A stretch of DNA of 64,000 nt, from assembly GCA_002428995.1 (NCBI GenBank), contig DIYJ01000005.1, positions 344,474 through 408,473 of the forward strand, given 5' to 3'. The notes under the pieces were generated by a model, which worked only from the letters and a program-made list of their open reading frames with translations, did no database searches and had not been told where the DNA came from. The translations under genes and the position numbers were made by a program. Of the stretch, positions 1 through 8,781 are shown piece after piece. Each line of letters opens with the position of its first letter. Position 1 is the stretch's first letter. This DNA is from Flavobacteriales bacterium UBA6057. GTDB lineage: Bacteria; Bacteroidota; Bacteroidia; Flavobacteriales_G; Salibacteraceae.

Positions 1-1420
1 CCAGGGAATAGCCTCTCTCTCCGTCAAATTCGTAGAGGTTTTCTGTTTTGATCACGTCCAGTTCCTCTTTCAGTGCGTTGCTCAAGATGTCTGGAATGCT
101 CGCTCCTGAAGCAGGATGTCCGTTTTCAATCTCGTAGCGACATCTCCAGTGATCTGTACAGAAGGTCTCCTCAAAGCCTTCCGGCCATACTTTCACACCT
201 CTGTTGGTGATCATGGTGAGGCGCAATTCGTTGTTAAGCTTTTGGAGTCGGGCAGCAAGCTCATCAGCCTTTTCACCTTTCCAGTCAACAAACACATCCA
301 CACCCTTCAATACCTTCTTAGCCTTAGCTCTACGCTCGTAAGGCTTGATGTTCAGCTGAACATCTTTCGAGAAAGAAGCAGTGTCCAATGTCTTAGGCTT
401 CTGGCCCAGTCTTTCGATAACAGCAGCCGTAAAGCCGTCTGTACCGACCAGCTTCGAGCTTACGCCTTCCTTGTAAATATCCTTGGTGTGGATCCCATCT
501 TCGATGGTGCAAGACCATGCATTGTTGATCAACTCGGCTACATCCTGCTGACCAATGTGGTTCAACATCAATACAGCGGCTCTCAACAAGCCTGAAGGGT
601 TGGCAATGTTTTGTCCTGCAATGTCAGGCGCAGAACCGTGGATGGCTTCGAACATGGCGCATCCTTCACCAATGTTAGCTGTTCCCGCCAAGCCTACAGA
701 TCCGGAGATTTGAGCCGTGATGTCAGACACGATATCACCGTAAAGGTTCGGCATCACAACCACGTCAAACATTTCGGGTGTGTCAGCCAAACGAGCCGCA
801 CCAATGTCCACGATCCAGTTGTCAGATTCGATGTCTGGGTATTCGGCAGCAATTTCTTTGAACACGCGGTGGAAGAGTCCATCCGTGTGCTTCATGATGT
901 TATCCTTGGTGAAGCAGCTTACACGCTTACGGTGATAGAGCTTGGCATATTCAAAAGCATAGCGGATGATCTTCTCGCAACCAGGACGAGTGATCAACTT
1001 CAAGCACTGGACAACTTCGTCTGTTTGCTGGTGCTCGATGCCTGCATAAAGGTCTTCTTCGTTTTCACGGATGATGACAACATCCATGTCGGGATGCTTA
1101 GTGCTAACAAAAGGGTGAAAGCTCTTGCATGGTCGTACGTTGGAATACAGACCCAACGTTTTACGCATGGTTACATTCAGGCTTTTATAACCTCCGCCCT
1201 GAGGTGTGGTAATGGGGGCTTTCAAAAACACCTTGTTGGTGCGAATGCTATCCCAGGAAGACTTTTCGATTCCGCTGGTGTTACCGGACAGATAAACCTT
1301 CTCGCCTACTGCGATTTCTTCGAACTCGACTCGTGCATTGGCAGCTTTCAGGATCTCCAGAGTGGCATTCATGATCTCAGGACCGATACCATCTCCCTTA
1401 GCAACTGTAATTTTTTGCAT
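1..1420 (-). CDS. icd: NADP-dependent isocitrate dehydrogenase, long Thermus/Rickettsia type (C-terminus cut by window edge)
   Basis: Oxidative decarboxylation of isocitrate to 2-oxoglutarate in the TCA cycle; cytoplasmic. The minus strand reads without a stop from ATG at 1420 to the window edge (473 codons). Visible motifs are AKGDGIGPE (residues 7-15), the substrate-loop NVTMRKTLGLYSNVRP, RENEEDLYAG, NLYGDIVSDI and EAIHGSAPDIAG. The extra C-terminal domain (FVDWKGEKADEL then MITNRGVKVWP) marks the long bacterial form rather than the E. coli form. The last readable residues, EFDGERGYSL, match the extreme C-terminus of that form, so only a few residues are missing. AAGGAG lies directly against the ATG, one of the few Shine-Dalgarno-like sites in the window. 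The two long plus-strand frames over this gene are shadows. Confidence 0.95.
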   Translation of the reverse strand, partial: MQKITVAKGDGIGPEIMNATLEILKAANARVEFEEIAVGEKVYLSGNTSGIEKSSWDSIRTNKVFLKAPITTPQGGGYKSLNVTMRKTLGLYSNVRPCKSFHPFVSTKHPDMDVVIIRENEEDLYAGIEHQQTDEVVQCLKLITRPGCEKIIRYAFEYAKLYHRKRVSCFTKDNIMKHTDGLFHRVFKEIAAEYPDIESDNWIVDIGAARLADTPEMFDVVVMPNLYGDIVSDITAQISGSVGLAGTANIGEGCAMFEAIHGSAPDIAGQNIANPSGLLRAAVLMLNHIGQQDVAELINNAWSCTIEDGIHTKDIYKEGVSSKLVGTDGFTAAVIERLGQKPKTLDTASFSKDVQLNIKPYERRAKAKKVLKGVDVFVDWKGEKADELAARLQKLNNELRLTMITNRGVKVWPEGFEETFCTDHWRCRYEIENGHPASGASIPDILSNALKEELDVIKTENLYEFDGERGYSL

Positions 1421-1555
1421 CTCCTTGTTTGTTGATTTTGAGGCAAAACAAATGAGACTTTCTCATATATTTTCATTTATGAATTTACTTATTCACATAA
1501 GAGGTATTTATAACTAGTAAACCCTAAGAATTTAGAGCGCTTACACTCATTGAGA

Positions 1556-1588
1556 CTAGAAGCATTCGACAAGCGTGCGAGCTTCTAG
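1556..1588. terminator. Hairpin after the erythromycin-esterase-like gene
   Basis: A perfect 8-bp inverted repeat, ctagaagc (1556-1563) and gcttctag (1581-1588), with a 17-nt loop, begins 2 nt beyond the stop codon of the minus-strand gene ending at 1590. It has no T-run on either strand, so intrinsic termination is only a guess; it could equally stabilise an mRNA end. Confidence 0.35.
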
Positions 1589-1589
1589 G

Positions 1590-3470
1590 TTACTTGATCA
1601 GCTGAGATCCTGTGGTTTCATCAATGAAGAGGATGGCATCGAATTGATGAGGTATCGCATGTCGGCTGCCAAAACCATAATCTTCACATACATAGCCCAT
1701 GTAGCGAACGGGCCGGGGAATAAACAGCCACTGAAAGTCTGATTCGCTTTTCTGCGCTTCGCGCAGGTCCAGAATGAGGTTTTTGCTTCTGTTGGATTTG
1801 GTAGCAAGGTGCAACGCCTGATCCAGCGTTCCCTCCGGGCTGGTATAAATGCCGCATTCCACAGAACTGAAATCTGAATAGCTGACGGTGCCGCGTGCCT
1901 GCCCCTGATACGTGAATAGCCCGAAGGCGCGGTAGTCCTCTCCGTATTTCTTCGCCAGATGGCTTCCCATTGACTTTCCCTCGAAGTAATTATGCTTCGC
2001 AACGGCAGCTTCTCCCCTGTTCACGTGGAAATCATGCGCCCAGACCATGGCGCGTGTACCGGCAGGCCGATGCTCCAGAACCCAATCCACATTCTCAGCC
2101 ATGGCTTTGTCCCTGCCTTCAAATCCTCCGGTGCGAATGGATTCGATGCACTGTTGCACGAGGCGTGCATTTTGAGTTGCCCAATAAACGCGCATGCTAT
2201 CCCTTCTGCTCTTGGCTGTGGCCAACCACTTCGTTTCCAAACCTTTGACAAGCTTATAAACCCTGCGCGCCTTCCTGCTCCAGCTTTCCTTTACGCTGTC
2301 TTCCATGGAAAAGGCGTTGCGCCAATTCTTACGAAAGTGCTCGTGTTGCCTTGCAACTCGCTGCCTCACGGCTGGCCCCTTCACTTTTAGAAAACCATCC
2401 AGGCTGTCCAACGCAAGCGTGGGATCCTGCACGTCCATCCCCACAAACTCCACCGGATCATCGGGATGTTCCAGGTTGTAATCTCGAACCCATTGGATCA
2501 TGGACAGCATTTCGGCCCGGTTCCAAACGGCAAATAATCCCTTGATCACAGTCTCAGCAGTTCCCTGTCCGTGAAGCACAAAACGGTTAATGCGCTCCAC
2601 CCTTAACTGATTGTCTTCCAATATGAAAACCCGTACACCTAGTTCCTGCACTCCATACTGGAGAAGCCGATGCTTCAGCTTGAAAAACTCGCTGGTGCCA
2701 TGGGTGGACTCGCCAAGCGCGATGATGCGGGCGTCACCTACCACAGCCTTAAAGTGTTCCAGCTTATTGAACTCTTTCCCGGAAGCGTTCACGCCTTGGT
2801 GAGGTTCTACGGTACGGAATGGCTGAGCCTGCGTGTTAATCCACTTCTGCTGTGCTTGTGTGAAGGCTGGAGCTACGGGAACACTTGGAACTACCCTTCC
2901 ATCCAGTTTCAGTTCCAGGTCATCGAACCACACCTTGCCATCCCCGCGGAAAAACAGGGTGATCATCAGGCTATGACACTGATCTCCAAGCTTGAGGCTA
3001 GCAGATAGTGGTTGCCAATGGGTAGCATCAAGCTTAGCAATGGAAGAGGTTTTCCGCTGCAGGGTGGCGTAGGCTCCATTCTTTTCTCCGTAGGTTTCGA
3101 TACGCATTCCCGCTTCCCCTTCTTTCAGATTGCCTGCGCTGTAGCCCTGCACCGTTACCGTTCTGTTGAAAATCTGGCTGGGTTCAACGAAGAACGACAG
3201 CTCATACAAGAATGTATCAGGCTTGGGGCCACTCTCGATTCTAAGCGAATGCTCCCCTGACTTTTTGAAAGTAGCATCGCAGCTCGATGTGACATTTGAA
3301 GCATAGGCAGACACATTCCAGCCCCAGGGTCGTTGCATGCCTTCCGTGCTCAGAGCTTCAAAGCCAAGGTTCAGCTTCTGCTGAGCGCTCAAAGCTCCGG
3401 GCATCGCCATTGCCCCAAGGAGAACGCACATCATTTGTAGAAGGAAATACCGGAGGCTGTTGTGGTTCAT
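1590..3470 (-). CDS. Secreted erythromycin esterase-family hydrolase
   Basis: 626 residues. An N-terminal signal peptide (about 1-29, ending ALSAQ) is followed by a beta-rich region (about 30-195) that looks like a carbohydrate-binding-type module. An erythromycin-esterase family domain then runs to the end, with the family signature GESTHGTSEFF at 253-263 (E254 and H257 are the expected catalytic pair) and a later AHDFH motif near 480. The family includes macrolide esterases, but most environmental members have unknown substrates, so resistance should not be assumed. The export signal puts this enzyme in the periplasm or outside, unlike classical cytoplasmic Ere enzymes. A -7-like TTACTTTG ends 5 nt before the ATG, implying a leaderless or nearly leaderless mRNA. 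Monocistronic. Confidence 0.82.
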   Translation of the reverse strand: MNHNSLRYFLLQMMCVLLGAMAMPGALSAQQKLNLGFEALSTEGMQRPWGWNVSAYASNVTSSCDATFKKSGEHSLRIESGPKPDTFLYELSFFVEPSQIFNRTVTVQGYSAGNLKEGEAGMRIETYGEKNGAYATLQRKTSSIAKLDATHWQPLSASLKLGDQCHSLMITLFFRGDGKVWFDDLELKLDGRVVPSVPVAPAFTQAQQKWINTQAQPFRTVEPHQGVNASGKEFNKLEHFKAVVGDARIIALGESTHGTSEFFKLKHRLLQYGVQELGVRVFILEDNQLRVERINRFVLHGQGTAETVIKGLFAVWNRAEMLSMIQWVRDYNLEHPDDPVEFVGMDVQDPTLALDSLDGFLKVKGPAVRQRVARQHEHFRKNWRNAFSMEDSVKESWSRKARRVYKLVKGLETKWLATAKSRRDSMRVYWATQNARLVQQCIESIRTGGFEGRDKAMAENVDWVLEHRPAGTRAMVWAHDFHVNRGEAAVAKHNYFEGKSMGSHLAKKYGEDYRAFGLFTYQGQARGTVSYSDFSSVECGIYTSPEGTLDQALHLATKSNRSKNLILDLREAQKSESDFQWLFIPRPVRYMGYVCEDYGFGSRHAIPHQFDAILFIDETTGSQLIK

Positions 3471-3475
3471 GCGTT

Positions 3476-3483
3476 CAAAGTAA
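3476..3483 (-). promoter_or_regulatory. -7-like element TTACTTTG of the esterase gene
   Basis: On the minus strand TTACTTTG is followed by AACGC and then the ATG at 3470. It is a one-base-shorter variant of TAnnTTTG (TAnTTTG). No clear -33 TTTG is visible. Confidence 0.4.
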
Positions 3484-3577
3484 TGGAGATCACAGGATGA
3501 ATTTCAAGGAATGAGCGAACTCAACAAAATCAAGGACGAGCAAGTCACGCGCAAAGTGTGCTGGATGAGAGAAATTC

Positions 3578-5395
3578 TTAACGGCCTTGCATACCAGCAA
3601 GTCTGGATTGGTAGAACTGAGCCTGTTCCTCATTGCCTAGTCGCGCATGAATCTTCATCAAATTGCTGACTGAATTGAGGTGCATGGGATCCAGCTCCAA
3701 GGCCTGTTCATAGTATCGAATGGCTTCGCTGTAGTTCTGTTGACTGTGCTCTACCAAACCTCGGTTGGATGCTATATCCGGATTGCTGGGGCTCAACTCA
3801 TAGGCCCTGATGAGATTTGGAATAGCCAGGTCGAGCTTCTGCATGTTAAAATAGATCACTCCCAGGTTATTATAAGCCAGAGCGAATTCTGGCGCGTGCT
3901 TCACACACTCTATGTAGGCCTGTAGCGCAGCTTCTTTGTTGCCAATCGTGGATTCAAGAAGTCCCAGGTTATACCATCCATCGTGGTTGGACGGCAAAAT
4001 CTCAACGCTCTTTAAAAACAGGCTGCGGGCTTCCATGAAGGTCTGTTGACGCTGGGCGGGATTGGGTGTGACCTTGGCGTCTTCAAATAAGAACTTCGCA
4101 TTATTGGCCAAAAGGCGAGAACTGTTTGGAGCAGTCTCCAGGTCGGCTTCCAGGAGTGTTCTTGTGGTTTCCCAATCCTTGTTTCTGGTCACTGTTTGAT
4201 AGGCAAACAAGAGCATGATCGGAACAACGACAAAGGGAATCCATGAACGTTTTGTTTTTGGAACAAGATCGTTGATACCAATCGCCATCGCTAGCAACAG
4301 TCCCGCGATGGGAATGAAGAGGAAGCGCTCGGCCATGGTAGCACCGATCAGAAACACCGTGTTGGAAACCAGCGAAAAAGTAGCGGCATAGAGCAGCAGG
4401 CCAAAAGCCCACAACTGTCGTTTCCAAAGCCCATATACGGTCAACGCTGCGAAAGCGAGCGTCATGAGCAATCCAGCGATTCCACGCAGAGTTGCTAGTC
4501 CCGCCTCGGGAACGTGGTTGTAAGAATAGTCAGACGAAAGCTCCACTGGGAAGGCGAAGAGCTGGAGATAGCGGACGTGCATCCAAAGTGCGGTGGTGAG
4601 TTGATCAAACCGCCCTTCAATGGCTACCAGCGCATTGTTGAGCACAGTGAGCTCTACTTCTTCAATGTTTCCGAGCGCGATCGACCTGAGCCACCACACA
4701 ACGGCAAAAGCGGCCAGAAATACGAGCGAGATCATTGCAACCTTCTTCACCTCTGAACGAGTCACGATGAAGAGATATGCCGGAACCAGGGCCAGGAAAG
4801 TGACTGCTGTTTCCTTTGTGATCAACGCCAGACAAAACACAACGACTGAGCCCACCAAATACCCTGGCCGCCCCTTGATGGCATAGCGATGCAGCAGGTG
4901 CATCATGCCAACAGCACCGCCAAACACCAGAATATCTTCCAATCCCTTCACATTGGCCACCACCTCCGTATGCAGCGGATGCACGAAGAATAGCACCGCG
5001 ACCACAAAACTGACCTGGGGCGGAATGCGTTCGCGCAACAACCACAGCCACTGCAAAAACAAACCGATCACCAATCCATAAAGCAACACATTCAGCAAGT
5101 GATAAGCTCCTGTACTGTTTCCGGTAAACTGGTGGATGATGGCGAAAAATGTCAGCGGTATCGGACGGTATCCATTGTCTTCCACACGCGTTGCGCCCTC
5201 AGTGTGGCTGTGTTGAAAGACTTGAGCGATTCCACCGAAACCTTCCTGAACGTAGCGGTTTTGCTCAATCACCAGCGCATCGTCCAGAACAAACTCATGG
5301 TTCAGAGTATTGCCGTAAAGCAACAGCGTTGCCATCATGCAAAGCACAAGAGTTAAGAAAGGATTGCCTTGCAGGAAGGTCAGCAGTTTGTTCAT
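3578..5395 (-). CDS. Multispanning membrane protein with C-terminal TPRs (TMTC/GT-C-like)
   Basis: 605 residues. The N-terminal two thirds contain about ten hydrophobic segments. The first loop carries FVLDDALVIEQN, whose acidic pair D38-D39 is the kind of metal/donor site seen in GT-C fold glycosyltransferases; GYRPI (75-79) and HPLHTE (139-144) are hallmarks of TMTC-like proteins. From about residue 440 there are at least four tetratricopeptide repeats (for example NLGLLESTIGNKEAALQAY and SEAIRYYEQALELDPM). In eukaryotes TMTCs O-mannosylate proteins; the bacterial role is unknown, and protein or glycan glycosylation is an inference. The promoter at 5421-5450 supports the ATG start. Transcribed alone. 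Confidence 0.75.
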   Translation of the reverse strand: MNKLLTFLQGNPFLTLVLCMMATLLLYGNTLNHEFVLDDALVIEQNRYVQEGFGGIAQVFQHSHTEGATRVEDNGYRPIPLTFFAIIHQFTGNSTGAYHLLNVLLYGLVIGLFLQWLWLLRERIPPQVSFVVAVLFFVHPLHTEVVANVKGLEDILVFGGAVGMMHLLHRYAIKGRPGYLVGSVVVFCLALITKETAVTFLALVPAYLFIVTRSEVKKVAMISLVFLAAFAVVWWLRSIALGNIEEVELTVLNNALVAIEGRFDQLTTALWMHVRYLQLFAFPVELSSDYSYNHVPEAGLATLRGIAGLLMTLAFAALTVYGLWKRQLWAFGLLLYAATFSLVSNTVFLIGATMAERFLFIPIAGLLLAMAIGINDLVPKTKRSWIPFVVVPIMLLFAYQTVTRNKDWETTRTLLEADLETAPNSSRLLANNAKFLFEDAKVTPNPAQRQQTFMEARSLFLKSVEILPSNHDGWYNLGLLESTIGNKEAALQAYIECVKHAPEFALAYNNLGVIYFNMQKLDLAIPNLIRAYELSPSNPDIASNRGLVEHSQQNYSEAIRYYEQALELDPMHLNSVSNLMKIHARLGNEEQAQFYQSRLAGMQGR

Positions 5396-5420
5396 CGGTT
5401 AGCGATCGATCGGGCGTGCA

Positions 5421-5450
5421 CGAACTTACTTGATTTCTTCATCTGGCAAA
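5421..5450 (-). promoter_or_regulatory. Bacteroidota promoter upstream of the TPR membrane protein
   Basis: On the minus strand TTTG (5447-5450) is followed after 18 nt by TAAGTTCG (5421-5428). This fits the TTTG / TAnnTTTG consensus with one T-to-C change and predicts a leader of about 20 nt. Confidence 0.6.
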
Positions 5451-5486
5451 GCGGAACGACAACCTTGGATTGATGAGAGCGCGTTG

Positions 5487-6242
5487 CTAAAACTCTACCG
5501 TCAAACCGTTCTTCAGCGTGAAAATCAGGTCAGGAATATCCACCGGAGGTTTCGAATCGTAAAGCAGGTTGAACGACACGTTGAATCGTAGCCACTCCAG
5601 CAGCCCAAACTCAAGCGTAGAACTGTGGCTGATCCTGTAATCGCTCCAATCATCCAGCTTGGGCTGATAATAGTTGATGGTCTGAAATTCGAGGCCGCTG
5701 GGCAACACGAAGAACAGCAACAGATAACTACTCTGCCGGAAGTTCCGCTCAATCACATCGGTAGTGAGTTCCTCATACTCATACATCGGCAGCGACCCCA
5801 GCCAGAGCTTCAGCGAATCCCTTTCCACCACATTCCAGCGCAAGCCGGCTCCAGCCAGCTGGCGGTAGCGAATCTTCTGAACAGAGTTGAACTGAGCCTG
5901 CTGAAACGCCTCGAAAGCAAAGTGTCGCTTTTTACCAAATTCAAGGTTGTAGCGGATGTGTTCGTATCCATTGTTGATGAAGTCCGCATCGGCTGCACGC
6001 ACACGACTCAGATCGGTCAACAGCAATAGACGATGCCGGTTTTTCAGGTACTGAACGTTGTTCTGGGCTCCGTAGGAAATGATGTCGGTGGTATTCCGCG
6101 TGAGGTTGAAGTTCAATCGCACATTCCCGTGCAATCCCTCCTGCGTCCGGTTACCGCGCTTGCTCTCCACATTCACAATCTGCGCTGAGCTGAGCTGAAC
6201 GAGAAGAAGCAGGGAAATGAGGACGGAGAACCTTCGAATCAT
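5487..6242 (-). CDS. DUF481-like outer-membrane protein
   Basis: 251 residues with a clean signal peptide (about 1-20, ending SSAQ). After it come alternating hydrophobic/polar strands ending in the aromatic-terminated NGLTVEF, the usual C-terminus of an outer-membrane beta-barrel. Length and strand pattern fit the DUF481 (YdiY-like) family, whose molecular role is unknown. A -7 box TAGTTTTG stands 5 nt before the ATG, so the mRNA is probably leaderless. The gene is separated from the heptose operon by a pair of 48-bp direct repeats. Confidence 0.72.
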   Translation of the reverse strand: MIRRFSVLISLLLLVQLSSAQIVNVESKRGNRTQEGLHGNVRLNFNLTRNTTDIISYGAQNNVQYLKNRHRLLLLTDLSRVRAADADFINNGYEHIRYNLEFGKKRHFAFEAFQQAQFNSVQKIRYRQLAGAGLRWNVVERDSLKLWLGSLPMYEYEELTTDVIERNFRQSSYLLLFFVLPSGLEFQTINYYQPKLDDWSDYRISHSSTLEFGLLEWLRFNVSFNLLYDSKPPVDIPDLIFTLKNGLTVEF

Positions 6243-6247
6243 GGCGG

Positions 6248-6255
6248 CAAAACTA
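6248..6255 (-). promoter_or_regulatory. -7 element TAGTTTTG abutting the DUF481 start
   Basis: A perfect match to TAnnTTTG on the minus strand, followed by CCGCC and the ATG at 6242. No convincing -33 element is visible. Confidence 0.55.
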
Positions 6256-6301
6256 AAAACACGGAGAAGCTATCAGTCTTGGTTCAGGAATGGTAGGAAG
6301 T

Positions 6302-6432
6302 GCAGCGATTTTATTTGAGGTTGTAGTTACAATTGAGATTGAGGTTTTTCGGCCATCAGCCTCGGCTTGAGAAAGGTTGGAAACGCAGCGGTTTTATTTG
6401 AGGTTGTAGTTGCTATTGAGATTGAGGTTTTC
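6302..6432. repeat. 48-bp direct repeat pair plus degenerate CTGATAG units
   Basis: Copy 1 (6302-6349) and copy 2 (6385-6432) are nearly identical, 83 bp apart, and begin gcagcg(a/g)ttttatttgagg. Immediately after copy 2 comes CTGATAG CTGACAG (6436-6449). Related A/C-rich and CTGATAG/CTGTCAG motifs recur at 43850-44084, so this is an interspersed repeat family rather than a coding remnant. It lies between two minus-strand transcription units. Confidence 0.7.
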
Positions 6433-6463
6433 TGGCTGATAGCTGACAGCTTGCGACTAATAG

Positions 6464-7168
6464 CTATTTCTCCAAAAAATCCCTCTGCGCTCGGTCATAC
6501 TCTTCTGGAATGCCGATGTCTATGAAATAGCCCTCAGCCTCCAATCCTGCTAAGATGCCTTCCCGGACAAAGCGCTGGAAATAGTCTTGCTCAATCGAGA
6601 ACTTCTCAGACAGTTCAGATCGGTTGAGCATTTGCCGGTGCAGCACGTACACCCCAGCATTGATCATTCCTGACTCGAGTCCTTCCTGCTTTTCACGAAA
6701 CGAAGAAACGTAGCCGTCACTGTCTGTGATCACCGTTCCAAAGCGATCCGGCTTTGGCATGGCGCGCAACACCATCAACCCTGGAGCTGAATGCTGCTGG
6801 TGGCGCGTAAAAACCTGTTGAAGGTCAATATCAAAGAAGGTGTCTCCGTTGAGTACAATGGCTTCTTCGGCCTTTGTTTTTGAAAACGCGAAGCGAATGG
6901 CACCTCCTGTTCCGAGCGGTTCCAATTCATGCGCATACGCGATGCTCATTCCCTCAAACTCTTCCCCGAAATACTCACTGACGCGCTCGGCTAAATGTCC
7001 CACAGATAGTACTACTTCCTTGATGTCGTAGGACTTGAGGTAACGAAGCAAATAATCCAGAAAGGGCTTTCCTGCAACGGGTGCCATGGGCTTCGGTACG
7101 TCCGAGACTACGCTTTGCAATCGCGTTCCAAAACCTCCTGCTAAAACAATTGCTGTGGTGATGGCCAT
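6464..7168 (-). CDS. hddC: Nucleotidyltransferase, D-glycero-D-manno-heptose-1-phosphate guanylyltransferase type
   Basis: 234 residues, a single-domain sugar nucleotidyltransferase with the N-terminal LAGGFGTRL loop (about 10-18), KPMAPVAGKPFLDYLL, and a metal-binding LNGDTFFDID (about 107-116). Its place at the end of an operon with GmhA and HddA makes the heptose-1-phosphate guanylyltransferase HddC the best assignment, giving GDP-D-glycero-alpha-D-manno-heptose; ADP or another base cannot be excluded from sequence. Its ATG overlaps the gmhA stop as TAATG (7166-7170), so translation is coupled. Confidence 0.82.
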   Translation of the reverse strand: MAITTAIVLAGGFGTRLQSVVSDVPKPMAPVAGKPFLDYLLRYLKSYDIKEVVLSVGHLAERVSEYFGEEFEGMSIAYAHELEPLGTGGAIRFAFSKTKAEEAIVLNGDTFFDIDLQQVFTRHQQHSAPGLMVLRAMPKPDRFGTVITDSDGYVSSFREKQEGLESGMINAGVYVLHRQMLNRSELSEKFSIEQDYFQRFVREGILAGLEAEGYFIDIGIPEEYDRAQRDFLEK

Positions 7169-7746
7169 TAGAAAAGCCGTTCTTCAGTAAGCTGGCAAAT
7201 GATGTGTCCCATCAAGATGTGACACTCCTGAATGCGTGGGGTGTCTTTGGAAGGTACGTTCAGCAGAATGTCAGAAAGCTCCGCCATTTTGCCTCCGGTT
7301 TCACCGGTCATGCCGATGAGCACCATGCCTTGCTCCTTCCCTTGCTCCATGGCGCGAACCACGTTGCCTGAGTTGCCGCTGGTAGAAATCCCTACCAACA
7401 CATCGCCCTTGCGCCCCTTTGCCTTGATCAGGCGCGCGTAAATCTCATCGTAAGAATAATCGTTAGCCACGGCCGTGAGGTAAGAAGTATTCACGTGCAA
7501 AGCTTCCGCAAACAGTGGGTCACGATCCTTGTAAAAACGTCCGCTGAGCTCGGCAGCGATGTGTTGTGCATCTGCTGCGCTGCCACCGTTTCCGCAAAAG
7601 AGGATTTTGCCATCCGCTTTCAGGCATTCCACCCAGGCGTCTGTAGCTTTCTCCATAGCCGCAACCACTGCGTCAGAAGCCAATAGTCGCTCTTTGGTTT
7701 CAATGCTGTCTTTGACAATCGACCTAACCTTTTCTACACCTTCCAT
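7168..7746 (-). CDS. gmhA: Sedoheptulose-7-phosphate (phosphoheptose) isomerase
   Basis: 192 residues, the normal GmhA length. A single SIS domain contains the signature CGNGGSAADAQHIAAELSGRF and the phosphate-binding GISTSGNSGNVVRAM. It converts sedoheptulose 7-phosphate to D-glycero-D-manno-heptose 7-phosphate in the cytoplasm, the first committed step of heptose synthesis. It overlaps the upstream kinase gene by 13 nt and the downstream nucleotidyltransferase by one base. Confidence 0.93.
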   Translation of the reverse strand: MEGVEKVRSIVKDSIETKERLLASDAVVAAMEKATDAWVECLKADGKILFCGNGGSAADAQHIAAELSGRFYKDRDPLFAEALHVNTSYLTAVANDYSYDEIYARLIKAKGRKGDVLVGISTSGNSGNVVRAMEQGKEQGMVLIGMTGETGGKMAELSDILLNVPSKDTPRIQECHILMGHIICQLTEERLF

Positions 7747-8759
7747 GTGCTTAATCCTTCCTTGCTGAATTGATACAATTGATGCTGCGCACCTTTTTCG
7801 TTCATGGCTTTGATCACCGCGTGACGGGTGTTTCCGGGACAGTAAAACACCATGAAACCGCCACCTCCGGCACCGGATATTTTTCCACCGGAAGCTCCAC
7901 TGTTGATGGCTGTTTCATACAGCTCATCGATCATGGGATTGGAAATTCCTTCGGCCATTTTCTTCTTGTTCTCCCAGCCAAATCGCAGAATCTCACCGAT
8001 CTGATCCATCTTACCGGTCAACAGCGCTTCCTTCATCAATACGGATTGGCGCTTGAGCTGATCCATGGCCTGAATGGCTCCTTCGTTGCTGTTCGCGACA
8101 TTGGAACGCTGCTTCTCAATGATGTCTGCCGATTTGCGACTGGTTTTTGTGTAAAACAACACGAGGTTGTGACACAATTCGTTGGCATACTTTTCTTTTA
8201 CCCGCAGTGGATTCACGATCACCTTGTCGTTGGCGCTGAACTCCATGAAGTTGAATCCACCAAACGTGGCAGAATACTGGTCCTGCTTACCTCCAGCCAT
8301 TCCCAAATCAGAGCGCTCGATTTCGTAGGCCAAATGTGCCGTATCATACTCACCAAAGGGTAAACCGAGCCACTCCTGGTAAGCTCCTAAAATGGAAACC
8401 ATCAGAGTGCTGGAAGTTCCAAGTCCAGAACCGGCAGGTGCTTCTACAAAGGTTGTGAGTTTGTAGCCTTTTCCCTTTTCCATGCGGCCTTCTGCAACCA
8501 GGCGATTGTGTACTCCCTTGTGCAGATCTAAAAGGCCGTCAATAGGCAGTGTTTCAGCCCATTCATATTCCACCAGTTCTCCACGATCCTTGGTTTCGAT
8601 GATGACTTTGGGTTCATCCAACTCTCGGATGCTGGCATAAGCGTAGAGGTTGATGGTGGCGTTGAGAATGGCTCCTCCATACTCGTCACTGTAGGGCGAA
8701 ACATCTGTTCCTCCTCCTGCAAAACCTATGCGCAGTGGCGCTTTGCTGCGGTAAATCAT
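7734..8759 (-). CDS. hddA: D-glycero-alpha-D-manno-heptose-7-phosphate kinase (GHMP kinase)
   Basis: 341 residues, GHMP superfamily. The N-terminus has RSKAPLRIGFAGGGTDVSP, typical of HddA. The ATP loop is PAGSGLGTSSTLMVS (about 109-123) and the C-terminal glycine loop is SGGKISGAGGGGFMVFY. It phosphorylates D,D-heptose 7-phosphate at C1 to the alpha-1,7-bisphosphate, the route used for GDP-heptose. A GmhB-like bisphosphatase, needed next, is not in this window. It is followed by gmhA with a 13-nt overlap. Confidence 0.9.
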   Translation of the reverse strand: MIYRSKAPLRIGFAGGGTDVSPYSDEYGGAILNATINLYAYASIRELDEPKVIIETKDRGELVEYEWAETLPIDGLLDLHKGVHNRLVAEGRMEKGKGYKLTTFVEAPAGSGLGTSSTLMVSILGAYQEWLGLPFGEYDTAHLAYEIERSDLGMAGGKQDQYSATFGGFNFMEFSANDKVIVNPLRVKEKYANELCHNLVLFYTKTSRKSADIIEKQRSNVANSNEGAIQAMDQLKRQSVLMKEALLTGKMDQIGEILRFGWENKKKMAEGISNPMIDELYETAINSGASGGKISGAGGGGFMVFYCPGNTRHAVIKAMNEKGAQHQLYQFSKEGLSTWKV

Positions 8760-8781
8760 GGTGGGCGAAGATAGCCGTTCG

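Noticed and set aside
116..1435. Two long plus-strand frames over the first gene
   Set aside because: The minus strand encodes a complete isocitrate dehydrogenase pattern across the same bases; the plus frames have no family motif.
1590..3470. Antibiotic-resistance gene
   Set aside because: Family membership alone does not show macrolide esterase activity, and the exported, extended form differs from known resistance enzymes.
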